A stretch of DNA of 64,000 nucleotides, taken from positions 22,227,300 to 22,291,299 of the forward strand of contig CM057231.1 of assembly GCA_029891385.1 (NCBI GenBank). The letters run 5' to 3'. The position numbers and the translations under genes are program-made. Positions 22,929 through 34,063 of this stretch are shown piece after piece. Numbering within the stretch: the stretch's first letter is position 1; each line of letters opens with the position of its first letter. This stretch comes from Erythroxylum novogranatense. Taxonomy: Eukaryota; Streptophyta; Magnoliopsida; Malpighiales; Erythroxylaceae. The notes below the pieces were generated by a model. That model saw only the letters and a list, made by a program, of their open reading frames with translations, was not told where the DNA came from and did no database searches.

Positions 22929-24525
22929 GGAGAAAAAGGAGTCGAGCCAGCGGCCCTAAACAAAGACACTTCTTGGGAGGCAACCTAAGGGAAGTAATTT
23001 TTTTTCCTTTACATTTCTACATTACTTTTTATATACATGTGCGTTTTTGAATTTGTTTTTGTTACTTGTTTTAAGTTTTCAATTAAAACGAGAGAAAGAA
23101 TAAAACAAATGAAACAAATATTTTCTCATTTTCTATTGCTTCTGGGATTATATAATCATGATTAGAGTGTGGATTGACTAGAAAATTTCATAGAAACTTA
23201 AGCATGTACTTTTGCTCTTGTGATTGGTCGATATGCATTATCTTTGAAAGAGTAGTGACTAATGGTAGACAAAGCCAGTGAGATTTTGAGCCATATTTGA
23301 CTGACACATTCATATCAGTATCATTGTCTTTTGATAATGTGTGACCTTCATGACATGTACGTCTCAATTTTGCATTGAATTTCTATTCGAGACTACATTT
23401 TTATCACATGCATTAACATGAAAATGATTAGACATTCTTTGTTTTTCATAAACTACATTAGCCAAATGACCTACCCTATTGACATGATTTTTCCTTTGAT
23501 AAACTCCTTTGAGCTTTAGCCTTTCTTTTTGTATAAACCACATTTTATGCTTTTAAACTTAACCAAATGTCCTACCCAAGTCATAAAGCTTGTGGAACAT
23601 TTGTGATTGTTGAGTTTGTGGATGTACAAAATTCTAAGTGTGGGGTTGTACATATGTGAGGGTTGGTTATAATGTTGGGAGATTATCTTATGTCTTATCA
23701 TTGAAATTCCCATGTTGATGTAGTTTATTTTAATTTTTACAAGGAAAAGAAAGAAAAAAAGAAAGAAAAAAGAAAAGAAAAGAAAAGAAAATGAAAAAAG
23801 GAAATGAAGAAGAAGAAAAAAAGAAAATGAAATTTTTTTTGAATGAACGTATCAAGGAAGAATTGCATATGTGTTGAAAAGTTGTTTATGGTTGATGCAT
23901 CTTCCTAGAGTTGTAATGGATGTGTTATTTGAGTATGTTGGATATGAGGTAGAGGTTGGTTTGGAAGGTTCACTCTTGGGATTTCATTGGTATAAATTGT
24001 ATGAGCGATTCCTTCGGATTAGTATATGATTTATGTGGTTTGTGAGTGAGAACTGAATGAGGTTGTGAAATGTAATTGTTGCATTTGTCATAGCTGACAG
24101 TACCCAATTTTTGATGAGTGTTGCTTTGTTTCACTAGCTTTGATGACTTTCATGCTACTTGACCCAAATATATCTCACCTCACCTTTGCCCACATTACAA
24201 CCCTAAAAATTCCTTTGATTCATGATTTTGCATGTGAACATTAGTGGCGGAGAAATGAAATGATATGCAAAGTTATAGATTGTCATGATCATGAATGATA
24301 TTGAGTGTACCCATGGATATATTTTAGTTAAACATATTTTCCGAGTCTACCATTAGATTGCTCAGTTTTTTTAGATGATGAATGTTGATTGATCATGAGT
24401 AAAAGCTTAGAGTGTTAATATCTTGCTATGATTTTTGAAAGCCATTCATTTTTGTTTATGATTATATTGTCTTGGAAAATATGGGAATTGAGTAAATGTT
24501 TTGCCCGAAGATGGTCAAAAGCTAA
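22929..24525 (+). mobile_element. Noncoding 3' interior of element C
   Basis: It begins with the GGGAGGCAACC motif (about 22975) often seen in Athila-type interiors. Further on is a 100-bp purine tract of AAAAGAAA words (about 23740-23840). The last 350 bp is shared with the C' remnant (10858-11223). No coding sequence is recognised. Confidence 0.75.
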
Positions 24526-24538
24526 GTGTGGGGGAAAT
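24526..24538 (+). promoter_or_regulatory. Polypurine tract of element C
   Basis: GTGTGGGGGAAAT lies immediately before the right LTR TG. It is the expected primer for plus-strand synthesis. Confidence 0.8.
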
Positions 24539-26292
24539 TGATAGATGCTTAATTGTTGATATTTTTAATTATTTACACTTAGCGATTAATGATATAAAAA
24601 TGCTTAAGATACTCATTTTAATTCATATATTATTTTAGGTATAATTCGGAAGCAAAAAAATTAAAGTGAGCCGAAAGCACAAATGGATCCTTTTTCGAAA
24701 ATTAATATCAACTTGCTTTCATGGAGGAAGAAGAAAAAATTTAAAAGCAGCAATTGGAGGCCCAAAACGACAACTGGGGAATGAAATAAGCAAATAAAAC
24801 GCAGCAGTCCAAATGACAACGTGAATTAAGTGTGCTGGAGTGGAAACAATGCGTAGAGGAGAGGCAACACGCAATAAACAAGCAGCAGAGAACAAGAGAA
24901 GCAAATGTTTTAAGTTGATGTGTGACCTTTATTGGTCACATCATCAAAAAGTAAGAAGAAGCCACGTTGGACACAAACATAGGGATGACGACAACAAAGC
25001 AGAAGGATTTAAAAGGAGAGCAACTTAATTGTCCCATCAAGATAGCATATTGTAAGAAGCAATCCATCCACACACAAGGAGAACGACGTCGCACAAGGAA
25101 GGGCCAGAAGGTTTTAGGGACGCAACTCATTAATTTGTGGGAGGTTAAACGCAGAAGCTTGTGCATTTTGCTAAAAACGCACAAGCAGGAGGCCACATAG
25201 GGTTTTTAAAACATTTAAGAGTTTATTATTCGAAAGGAGGGAATAGTGCCGGCAGAGGAGAACAAGCAAAAACGCAAAGAGAGAGCAAAGAGTGGAGAGC
25301 AATGTTTTAGTTGATGGCGAACTTTATTGGTCACATCGACGAACAGTAGACACAAAGCTACAGTGAGGAACAAGACAGTGTCGACACAACACAGGGATGA
25401 GTAATACGGAGCCTCAAGTATTTTTTTTCTTCGAAAAACACACATGAAGGGTTAGGCATTCTGACACCTGTTTGGAGGTAAAATTGACGTCAATGACTTG
25501 GGTCAAATATTTTTTTTATTTTGTTATTTCTTTCTCTCATTAGGAATTGATTGTGTTATCCTATTTTAATTAATTTGGGTTTTGTGTATAGATAATCGGA
25601 TTTTCGTTATTATTCAGTTATTTGTATATGAACCCGTCGGTTGTGAATTGATGATTTTAATGCGTTCATTGAATCATTAATTTCAAGCCCATTGCTAGAA
25701 TTTCGATATAATCCATAATTATTATGTTGAAAATCACGTGTAGCGACTAATGATTCGTAATCATTAGGGATAACATGACCTAGGTTAAATGACATATCGT
25801 ATGTGGTTGTTGCATTGATTAATCGGTTTTTCTAATTCATAATGCTACTGCTTAATTAAATCTAGAGATCGTATCCTAGGTTGTTAGGTGGTTAGATTTA
25901 ATTAACGATCGTATCTTAATTAAAAAAAACCTAAGGGAAAACTCGGGTTAATTATTAACCCAAGATTAATAATTTCTAGGAGAGGTTAAAGAAAAACAAA
26001 TTAATAAAATATACTTAGTCAGGGTGTAGGCTGAGATTGAACCGAAGAACCGGATCTCTACTGAATTCCCCACCTTTTTCATTTTATTGCATGATTTCTT
26101 TAATTTATTTTTATTAGTTAGTTTTATTTTATTTTCTTCATTGAAAAATCCAAACCCCCTCTTTTCCTAAACACCAGTTAATTTCATTTCATAAACTTTA
26201 CACACACTCAATGTGGGATCGACCTAGACTCGCCACTGTTACAATAATAGTCTAGTTATTTTAATTTTAATTAGCGTAACGACGTGCGGTCA
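24539..26292 (+). repeat. Right LTR of element C
   Basis: Same length as the left LTR and similar along its whole length, ending CGTGCGGTCA. The hairpin is at 24921-24940 and the inverted repeat at 25157-25186 (GCTTGTGCATTTT, loop GCT, then AAAAACGCACAAGC). Confidence 0.92.
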
Positions 26293-26297
26293 GGAGA

Positions 26298-26638
26298 ATT
26301 GACATGTCCCAACTCTTAACACATCATCGAATATGGGATTCCTCTTTCGACAATCAAGAAACCTATTAAACCATCTTTAGCATTAGTGAATTTCTACAAC
26401 CTGGTCTACACATCAAACCAAATTCTTGGAAATTTTATATTGACCAGTTGAACTAATCTTTGAATTCGGCCTTATCACAAATGTGCACTTCTCTTGGACT
26501 TTAATATGAGATACTGCTCTTTTTGAACCAATTATTACTCCATCAATAAGTCAGTGGGCTTCTATAGCTGACCATGTGATTCATATTAGAGCTGGTGATA
26601 TTCCTTGCCTAGTCTCTAGTTCATTATCAAGCCCATTA
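26298..26638 (+). pseudogene. Pararetrovirus C-terminal extension, continued
   Basis: Directly after the GGAGA duplication the reading frame of 19874-20146 continues for about 60 codons with few stops (for example RIWDSSFDNQETY, then FYIDQLN). It then decays and is cut by element B at 26639. This continuity is the best evidence that the piece belongs to the same viral copy. Confidence 0.65.
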
Positions 26639-29219
26639 TGCTGGACCCCGTTTTTGAATCCCAACATTCGAAAAGTCATAATCGCATGGAGGGCTCACAT
26701 TATACCAAGATTGAATACTATACACGAATTCAGGTCAAAAATTGAAAATCTTAAGGCCCAAATTGAAATTCAATTCCTTCAGATACTTTGCAGCTGTATG
26801 TATCTAGTTTACCCCGAATAAAAAATCATCTCATTTGAATTTCTACAGATTAAGATATGATCAAAATATGGAAGTATGTTCAGTGGGATATCCAGTTCAT
26901 GCTCTTCCCACCGATACCCTTACTTTGATTCAATCAATCATTTTTAATTTAACTCCAAAAAATCATAAATCCTTGTGGAGAGATAAAGAAATGTGTTAGG
27001 AATCCAATGCTTCAAGGATCAGATCAATTGCAGGTCTAAAGAAGAAGTTATGGCCAAAAGACTCCAACACGTTTCTGCCCTTACTTGGAATGTACATGCC
27101 TCAGTACGTATGCCATAACTTTTGATATAGATGTTTGATTGACTTTTTTTTAAACCATTGAAAAGAGGACTTCGAGATTTACAACTTTTATGAAGACCTC
27201 AAAGGCCAATTCTATCATTTACCTTCTGTATCATTTCAATTTCTATCATCTGCTTTCTTCCGTCTGCTTTTTTATCGTCTGTTTTATTCCGTCTGCTTTT
27301 CTATCCAGAACGTCTCCACTTACAAGAATGATAACTTTTGACTCCGATATAAAAAATTTGCATACTTCATGGTGTTAGAAAGCTGGGAATATAAACCACA
27401 ACTTTCATTAAGACCACCTTAGCTAGTTCTATCTATATGAGTACAGTTTTTCCATTGAAATTTTTGAACACCTTTCCTATACTTAGGATGGCTTATCAAC
27501 ATATCAACTTCACATATTCACCTGCTACTATATACTCTTCGATACTATTTAGCTCCACCTCCACCAATTCGTCTCAAACCCAATTCTAACCAACATGATA
27601 TTCCCAAGCAAATACCCAACAACAAACTCAACAAGGAAGGACGTGCACATTCACGTTCCTTTTTCACAAGTCAGACGCAATCTTATACACTTTCTATAAA
27701 ACAACACATTCATACATAAAGGAGAATACTAGTATTCTCATTCTCATTTCCAATCAAAATAAATATTCATGCATATCACTAAATACATATCAACATATCC
27801 ATCAAGAATTAAGCACAAGATACACAACACATGAGATGCTCAATGTTTGATATGCTTGAAAAGCTATCCAAAATGACTAGTTACTAACTTAGTACAAAAG
27901 TATCTAAAGCCTTGGAGTTTTCGATGCCTTGCAAGGTTCACGTTCGTCTTGAGTCACACCTGAGGAGGGAGAATGGGGTAAGCAACACGGCTCAGTGGCT
28001 AATACGTTTATAGCCCTCGAAAACGAGCCATACCACAAGCACGACACACATATATCAAACAATCCAATGTAAATTGAAATTTCATCACACAATTCATAAC
28101 ATGTCAACTTTTATCAATCTTAGCACTTTATTATGCATCATAGACAATAAAATCAAAATGAAATGCACATCAAATGGCTAGAGAGTTTTTGTGGAATGAA
28201 ACGGTTTACACCGTGAACAAAACGAGTTTGATTTCTCAGGATCTCGTGGCCTCAAGCGGGTAGCCGGGAAAAGGTGGTCAACATGCACGTGACAATCGAA
28301 ACGGGTTTCTCTCTTGCCCAATCACAAACAAATCTATGCTCATATAGTCAATCGAAACTTTGCATTCTTATGTTTCTTTCCTTTCATCAAATGTCACATT
28401 TTCATACTTTTCATTTATTTCAAAGAAAACATATTCAAATTCAACATTTACAACATTTAAAGCAATCACACACAGAATTAGGGCATAGCTCATCACCTAA
28501 TAACCATAAACATATTACCCACCTAAGTTGTTGAAAATCCAAGCTCAAGATTGCCCTTCCTCTCTCTCTCTTGAGTATAATCTCCTTGATTCCCTTCAAT
28601 TGAACCAATTTCCATATAATCCATACATTCAAAGGAAGTTCATATAATGCAAAAAAAAAATCAAAGCAATGCTAAGATTGAATTTAAACCTAATATACCC
28701 ATAGCCCATCTAGGCTAGAAAAACCAAAACCCTAACTTAGAAGTCCCAAAATCATTTTGAGTTCATCTTTCTCTTCTTTCTTCCTTCATTTCCAAAAAAA
28801 ACTATAACCCCCATTTAATCTCCTTTTTGAATCTAGCATAAGAAGATGAGAACTTACCTTACAAGTGGATTTCTCTTCTTTTTCTTCTTCTTTCTTTTCC
28901 ACATTTCTCTCTCTTATCTCTTTTCTCATTCACTCATTTGCTTCTCTAGAATCTTCTCATTCACGTTTTCTCCTTTATTTATAAGCAAGACAACACTCCT
29001 TCTTCCCATTTTGCCCCTCCTTCACTTAGGCTTTCCAAGTTTGCTCTTAATTTGTCTTATATGTCTCTACTCTTTCAACCCACTTAATAATAAAATTATA
29101 ACATTTCCTTCTAAATTCTAATTTAAATACTCCACTAAAAGAGTAATAACAATTTAAAGCAAAGATAAAGAAAAGAAAGAAAAATAAATAAATAAATAAA
29201 TAAAATTTGGAACCCAATA
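26639..29219 (-). repeat. 3' LTR of element B
   Basis: On the plus strand it reads TGCTGGACCCCG to TTGGAACCCAATA, 2581 bp; on the minus strand it starts TATTGGGTTCC, so the terminal TG has become TA. It pairs with 36991-38284 plus 63753 onward. A minus-strand TATA-like TTATAAATAAAGG lies at about 28977-28990. Noncoding; the 91-codon frame at 28846 is a pyrimidine-rich chance frame. Confidence 0.88.
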
Positions 29220-30331
29220 AATCTCCCCTCCTAAAAGAATTTCGTCCTCAAAATTCTTACCTGAGTCCATGAAGAGGTACGGATACTTCTCCTTCATGGC
29301 TTCCAAAGGCTCCCCTCCGTCGAATGGTTCCTCCACAAGACTTTAACCAACTTTACCGTCTTGTTTTTTAATACCTTTTCCTTGGCATATAAGATCTCCA
29401 CCGGTTGCTCCTCATATGTCAAATCCTCCTTTAATTGAACCTCTGAAGGTTGAACTATATGTGAAGCATCCGATCGGTACTTCCTCAGCATCGATACATG
29501 GAATACATTGTGGATCTTAGATAACTCCGGTGGCAAAGCTAACTTATAAGCTAAAGGCCCAATCCTCTCATTGATATCATATGGGCCTATGTATCTCGGG
29601 CTAAGCTTGCCCTTCTTACCAAATCTTAAAACACCTTTCCATGGAGAAGCTCTAAGAAACACCTTGTCTCCCACTTCAAATTCCATCTCTCTTTTGTGGG
29701 TATCTGTGTAACTCTTCATCCTATCTTGAGCTGCTTTAAGCCTCTGTTTCACCAGTTTAATCTTATCCACTGTAACTTGTACCAACTTAGGTCCTACAAA
29801 CTTTCTTTCGCCTTCCTCATCCCAACAGAGAGGAGTTTTGCATCTTTTACCATACAAAGCTTCATAAGGTGCCATCTAAATTCCTGAGTGATAGGAATTA
29901 TTGTAAGCAAACTCAATCAAAGGTAGGTGATCATCCCACGAACCTTTAAAATCCATAGCACAAGCTCCCAACATTGCCTCCAAAGTCCGTATCGTCTTCT
30001 CCGATTGTCCATCAGTCTGTGGATGGAAGGTTGTACCAAAATGCAATTTAGTCCCCAGAGCCTCTTGCAAGCTTTCCCAAAACCTGGAGGTGAACCTAGG
30101 ATCCCTATCCGAGACTATCGAACTTGGAATCCCATGAAGCCTAATTATCTCATCTACATATTTCTTAACCAAAGCATTTAAAGAATCTGTCTGTTGAATT
30201 GGCAAGAAATATGCCGACTTAGTCAATCTATCAACGATCACCCATACTGCATCATGTTTTTTGCTAGTCCTCGATAATCCCATCAAGAAATCCATTGTAA
30301 TATTTTCCCATTTCCATTCCGAAATTGGCAA
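29200..30331 (-). pseudogene. Element B integrase core and chromodomain
   Basis: Read from 30331 downward. The core begins MPISEWKWENITMDF (first catalytic Asp), then VWVIVDRLTKSAYFLP, IVSDRDPRFTS (second Asp) and QTDGQSEKTIRTLE (Glu), so the D,D,E triad is intact. After a stop at 29876, 29875-29294 holds the DNA-binding and GPY/F-type region (YIGPYDINERIGPLAYKLAL). A chromodomain-like end follows (EEQPVEILYAKEKVLKN and KLVKVLWRNHS), then a frameshift to the tail YPYLF.DSGKNFEDEILLGG. In this clade the chromodomain directs insertion into heterochromatin, which fits the nested setting. The stop at 29876-29878 and frameshift near 29310 disable it. Confidence 0.9.
29220..29236 (-). promoter_or_regulatory. 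Polypurine tract of element B
   Basis: The minus strand reads TTAGGAGGGGAGATT directly before the LTR. It overlaps the codons of the polyprotein C-terminus (ILLGGEI). Confidence 0.8.
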
Positions 30332-30336
30332 ATGAT

Positions 30337-31305
30337 TTAGCTTGCCTGAGGTGCTTGGTGTTCAGCGTTAACTTGCTGACACACTAAGCATCTTTTCTCA
30401 TACTCTGCAACATCCTTCTTCATTCCCTTCCACCAAAAATGCTCTTTCAAATCTCGATACATCCTCGAACTCCCTAGGTGCATTGCATAAGAAGCAATGT
30501 GCGCCTCATCAAGAATCTCATCCTTCAACTCTAACATGTCTTGCACACATAATCTGTTGCCCAAAACCATCAATTCATCTTCTCTTATCTCAATCTCGGA
30601 ATGTTTACCACTTTTAAGTTCTTCTCGAAGTTTGCTCAAATATTCATCTTGTTCCTGCAATTCCTTAATCTTGTCATTCAATACCGGTCTCACTCTAAAA
30701 TTTGCCAACACACAATCAGGCTCAACTTGTCTCAATGTCACATTGAGTCTAGCTAAGTCATTCAGTAAAGGAAGGTACACCGTTTCCACCTGCGCTATAG
30801 TGGACTTCCTACTCAGAGCATCTGCTACCACATTAGCTTTCCCTGGATGATAGTCTATCATCAAGTCATAATCCTTTAACAACTCTAACCATCGTCTCTG
30901 TCTCAAATTCAACTCTTTTTGGCTCAACAGGTACTTAAGACTCTTGTGGTCTGTAAGCACCTTAGTAGTAACTCCATACAAGTAATTTCTCCAAATCTTC
31001 AATGCAAAAATTATAGCAGCCAATTTCAAGTCACGTGTCGGATAATTTATTTCATAAGGCTTTAATTGCCTAGAAGCATAGGCAATCACTTTCTCTCCTT
31101 GCATCAACACACACCCTAAACCCTTCCTTGAGACATCACTATATACAATGTATCCATCATCACTAGAAGGCAATGTCAAAATCGGTGCAGTTGTGAGCCT
31201 ATTCGTCAATACCTCAAAGCTATTCTGGCACTCCTCAGTCCACTCATATTTATGATTATTCCTTGTCAATTTGGAGAGTGGTGTGGCTATTATAGAAAAA
31301 CCCTA
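30337..31305 (-). pseudogene. Element B RNase H and integrase HHCC domain
   Basis: The 310-codon open frame 31269-30337 is the longest in the window. It starts in the RT-RNase H connection ([15 protein letters not shown]). RNase H blocks follow: [14 protein letters not shown] (Ala to Val beside the first Asp), [10 protein letters not shown], and the junction [17 protein letters not shown] then [19 protein letters not shown]. The zinc domain is at the end, with AHIASYAMH and CLVCQQ giving H, H, C, C. A frameshift at about 30335 separates it from the integrase core. RNase H removes template RNA; the HHCC domain multimerises integrase. Confidence 0.92.
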
Positions 31306-32220
31306 TACAAACCTCCTGTAATACCCGGCTAATCCCAAGAAACTTCTCACTTCAGTTACATTCTTCGACACTTCCCATTTCACAACTACTTCTATCTTCC
31401 TTGGATCTACATGCACTTCTTCTTCTAAAATTACATATCCAAGGAACGTCACTTCTCTTAGCCAAAATTCGCATTTGTCGAATTTGGCATACAACTCTTC
31501 CTTCCTCAATGTTCCTAAAACAAGCCTCTAGTGTTCTTCATGCTCCTTGTCACTCTTGGAATAAACCAATATGTCATCAATAAAGACTATGACAAATTGG
31601 TCTAAGAAAAGCTTGAAGACTCTATTCATCAAATCCATAAAAACTGTAGGTGAATTCGTCAACCCAAAAGGCATAACCAAGAATTCAAAGTGGCCATACC
31701 GTGTTCTAAAATCAGTCTTTGACACATCGGTCTCCTTTATCCTTAACTGGTAGTAACCCGATCTCAAATCTATCTTGGAAAAGACTCTTGCTCCATGCAA
31801 TTGGTGAAACAAATCATCTATGCGCGGGAGCGGATATCTATTCTTAATGGTGGCATGATTGAGCTTCCTATAATCCACACACATTCACAATGACCCATCT
31901 TTCTTCTTCACAAAGAGGACCGGAGTTCTCCAAGGCGACGAGCTTGGCCTAATGTAACCCTTCTCTAACAAATCTTCCAGTTGCTCTTTAAGTTCTTTCA
32001 ATTCCGCCGGAGCCAATAGGTAAGGCGGAATTGAGATCGGCTTAGTACCTGAAAGAAGTTCAATGGGAAACTTAATTTCCCTAGGTAGAGGTTGTCCTGA
32101 CAATTCTTTGGAAAAAACATCCGAGAATTTCCTGACTACAGAAATATCTTCTAACCTCCCTCTATCTGCCTTCATATCTAACATATAAGCCAAAAATGCT
32201 TCACACTCCTTCCCCATCAT
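31306..32220 (-). pseudogene. Element B reverse transcriptase
   Basis: One frame with three single-codon stops. Order: [85 protein letters not shown] and the catalytic [11 protein letters not shown] (31570-31584 covers FIDDI). It ends with [12 protein letters not shown]. The stops are TGA for the Arg before MCVDY (CGA to TGA, a methyl-C type change), TAG after EEH, and TAG after RRFV. All catalytic residues remain, so the decay is recent compared with E1. Confidence 0.93.
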
Positions 32221-32231
32221 TCTTTCTGCTG

Positions 32232-32790
32232 TTATAGCCAGAATAACTCGAGGTGGACTGACTTTTCTATCCCCATAAAAACCACTTTTCTGCCATTCTC
32301 TAACTCGAATTCCACTGTCTTCTGCTTGCAGCCTAAGTTGGCATGATACTTTTCTAATGTATCCATACCCAAGATCACATCCAATCCCTCCATCTTCAAG
32401 GGCATCAAATCCACCGCTAATCGTCCTCCACTAATGTATATCTCACAATCTGTATAAACTTGACTAATAAAAATATACTAGCTGATTGGGGTACTCACCA
32501 TCATAGGAGTATCCAAAGGGCTTAAATTTCTCCTATACACAGTTCTACCCGATGACACAAATGAATGGGTAGAACCCGGATCAATCAAAGCAATAACATC
32601 ATCATTAATTAATTTAACCATACCCGTCACCACTTCTGGAGCGGCCTCTGCATCCTCTCGTGTCATTTCAAACACTCTAGTTGGTGCTTGCCCCCTTGAT
32701 CTTCCTGGAGGATTTACTCTCTTAGCTGCCTCAGAGCTACCCACTTCAGTTGTGGTCTTCTGTCCCATTGTCTTTGTCCCCTTAGAAACT
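32232..32790 (-). pseudogene. Element B aspartic protease
   Basis: Read from the minus strand, the active site is ALIDPGSTHSFVS (DPG at about 32574-32582), in the DPG form common in this clade. Further on is GLDVILGMDTLEKYHANL (32385-32330), the conserved second part of the retropepsin fold. One stop near 32478 and a frameshift near 32230 break it. It would cut the polyprotein. Confidence 0.85.
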
Positions 32791-33922
32791 TGAATATGGG
32801 ATCTCTCTCTTCTTGCCGGCTTTGGACACTCTCTGGCCATATGTCCTTTCTGTCCACAATTGAAACATGCTCCTGTTAATCTGTAATATTCCCCCTTATG
32901 GAACCTCCCACAATGCTCGTATTTGGGAATAGGTGGCCTATCCCCATCTCCCTTCCTACTGCCTCCCACCATTGAGGCTTGATGAGAAACAGTAGAAGTC
33001 CTCATAGGTCTAGGTCTGCTCGCACCTCTGCTTCTCTTCTCAGACTGCACAAGGAAAGTTCTGGCACTCCTCTCAGGCATAGAAGTGCCACCTCCCCTCT
33101 TGGATTGCTCTCTCCCCTTTCTTTTCTTGCTGAAAGCACTCTTGATGTTTTCAATATTTTTGACCCTCAATGCTGCTTCAACCTTTGCACTACCACTTTC
33201 TCTCTGATAGTTAGGTGCAGTCCTGACTCAAATCGGCGGCACTTAGCGGCCTCACTTAGCATCATCTCAGTAGCATACCTTGACAACTATGTGAACCGGC
33301 GTTCATATTCACTAACTGTCATCTCCCTTTGGGTGAGACTCAGGAATTCCCTCTGCTTCTGCTAGATGTACACCTCAGACAGATATTTCTTCTTATAAAC
33401 AGCAAGGAAGTCCCTCCAGGCTAACCCTGTCGGTCTCAACTAGCTTCCCGATACACACTCCCACCAATGCAGATCATCCCTCTAAAGCAGACTTGTAGCA
33501 TAAACAACCTTCTCATCGTCTTCACAGTCCATCTGCTCCAATACCCTTTCTGTCTTCCTCAACCAGGTCTTGGCTTCTTCCGGGTCAGTGGTCCCATAAA
33601 AATCTACTACTCCATACTTCCTCAGCTTGTCAAATTGTTTCTCCCTTTTAACTGGGGCTGATGCAGAAGCCTACGACATCTGACCTATAACCTGGACAAA
33701 GGCCTGAGTAAATTCTTGGAACATTCTTGGATTCAGTGTAGGCACTTGCTCTGACTAACTAGGCAACTCTTGTGTCTGAGATCGGATGGGCTCACTACTT
33801 TGCCCTAGGGAAGCCTCAGCAACTCCCAGGGCTACCGACTCATCGGTGCTCTCCACTCTTAGTGGAGAGTCAGGTGCAATTGAACCTTGCAGAACTCCTC
33901 GTGTCCTTCTACGAGGTGGCAT
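32791..33922 (-). pseudogene. Element B gag (capsid, zinc knuckle)
   Basis: The start is ATG at 33922 with a basic N-terminus (MPPRRRTRGV), then capsid sequence (KREKQFDKLRKYGVVDFYG, PEEAKTWLRKTERVLEQMD). The zinc knuckle CFNCGQKGHMAREC lies at 32867-32826, a standard CX2CX4HX4C. Stops at about 33750, 33670 and 33490 and a frameshift break it. Gag forms the virus-like particle and packages RNA. The start was chosen as the first ATG upstream of the conserved capsid region and after the leader. Confidence 0.85.
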
Positions 33923-34063
33923 CGTACTCCTTCAATGAAAATACTAATGATTAGCTTACAGTTCATTTTAATTTTAGTTCCTATATGTATGCATGATATG
34001 TATGTCATTTAACGCGAACAATCAATTCACAATGCAACAATTAATCACATAGCAAAACAAGTC
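33923..34063 (-). mobile_element. Element B leader, gag-proximal part
   Basis: AT-rich untranslated sequence between gag and the inserted solo LTR; it resumes at 36942-36970. Nothing else is recognised. Confidence 0.6.

Larger units (their letters stand above)
20142..26297 (+). mobile_element. Complete non-autonomous Athila-type LTR element (C), TSD GGAGA
   Basis: It has two LTRs of identical length (1754 bp each: 20147-21900 and 24539-26292), a tRNA-Asp primer site, a polypurine tract and GGAGA on both sides (20142-20146, 26293-26297). The 2638-bp interior encodes only a decayed gag-like frame and no protease, RT or integrase, so movement would need an autonomous helper. The LTRs are very similar by eye. 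It interrupts the C-terminal extension of the pararetrovirus, whose frame resumes at 26298. Confidence 0.93.
11861..26638 (+). other. Endogenous pararetrovirus (Caulimoviridae), near full length, decayed and interrupted
   Basis: The order is leader with a tRNA-Met-like primer site, movement protein, coat protein, zinc knuckle, aspartic protease, reverse transcriptase, RNase H and a C-terminal extension, all on the plus strand. This single-polyprotein order is that of petuviruses and of the endogenous florendoviruses. Viral segments are 11861-14399, 16569-20146 and 26298-26638, about 6.5 kb in sum. They are split by a solo LTR (14400-16563) and a 6.1-kb element (20147-26292), then cut by element B at 26639. 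There are many stops and frameshifts and some catalytic changes, so it is a fossil. Genus-level placement is inference and needs a phylogeny. Confidence 0.85.

Noticed and set aside
28846..29121. 91-codon frame rich in Phe and Leu, membrane-protein-like
   Set aside because: Pyrimidine-rich LTR sequence (U3 of element B) read on the wrong strand.
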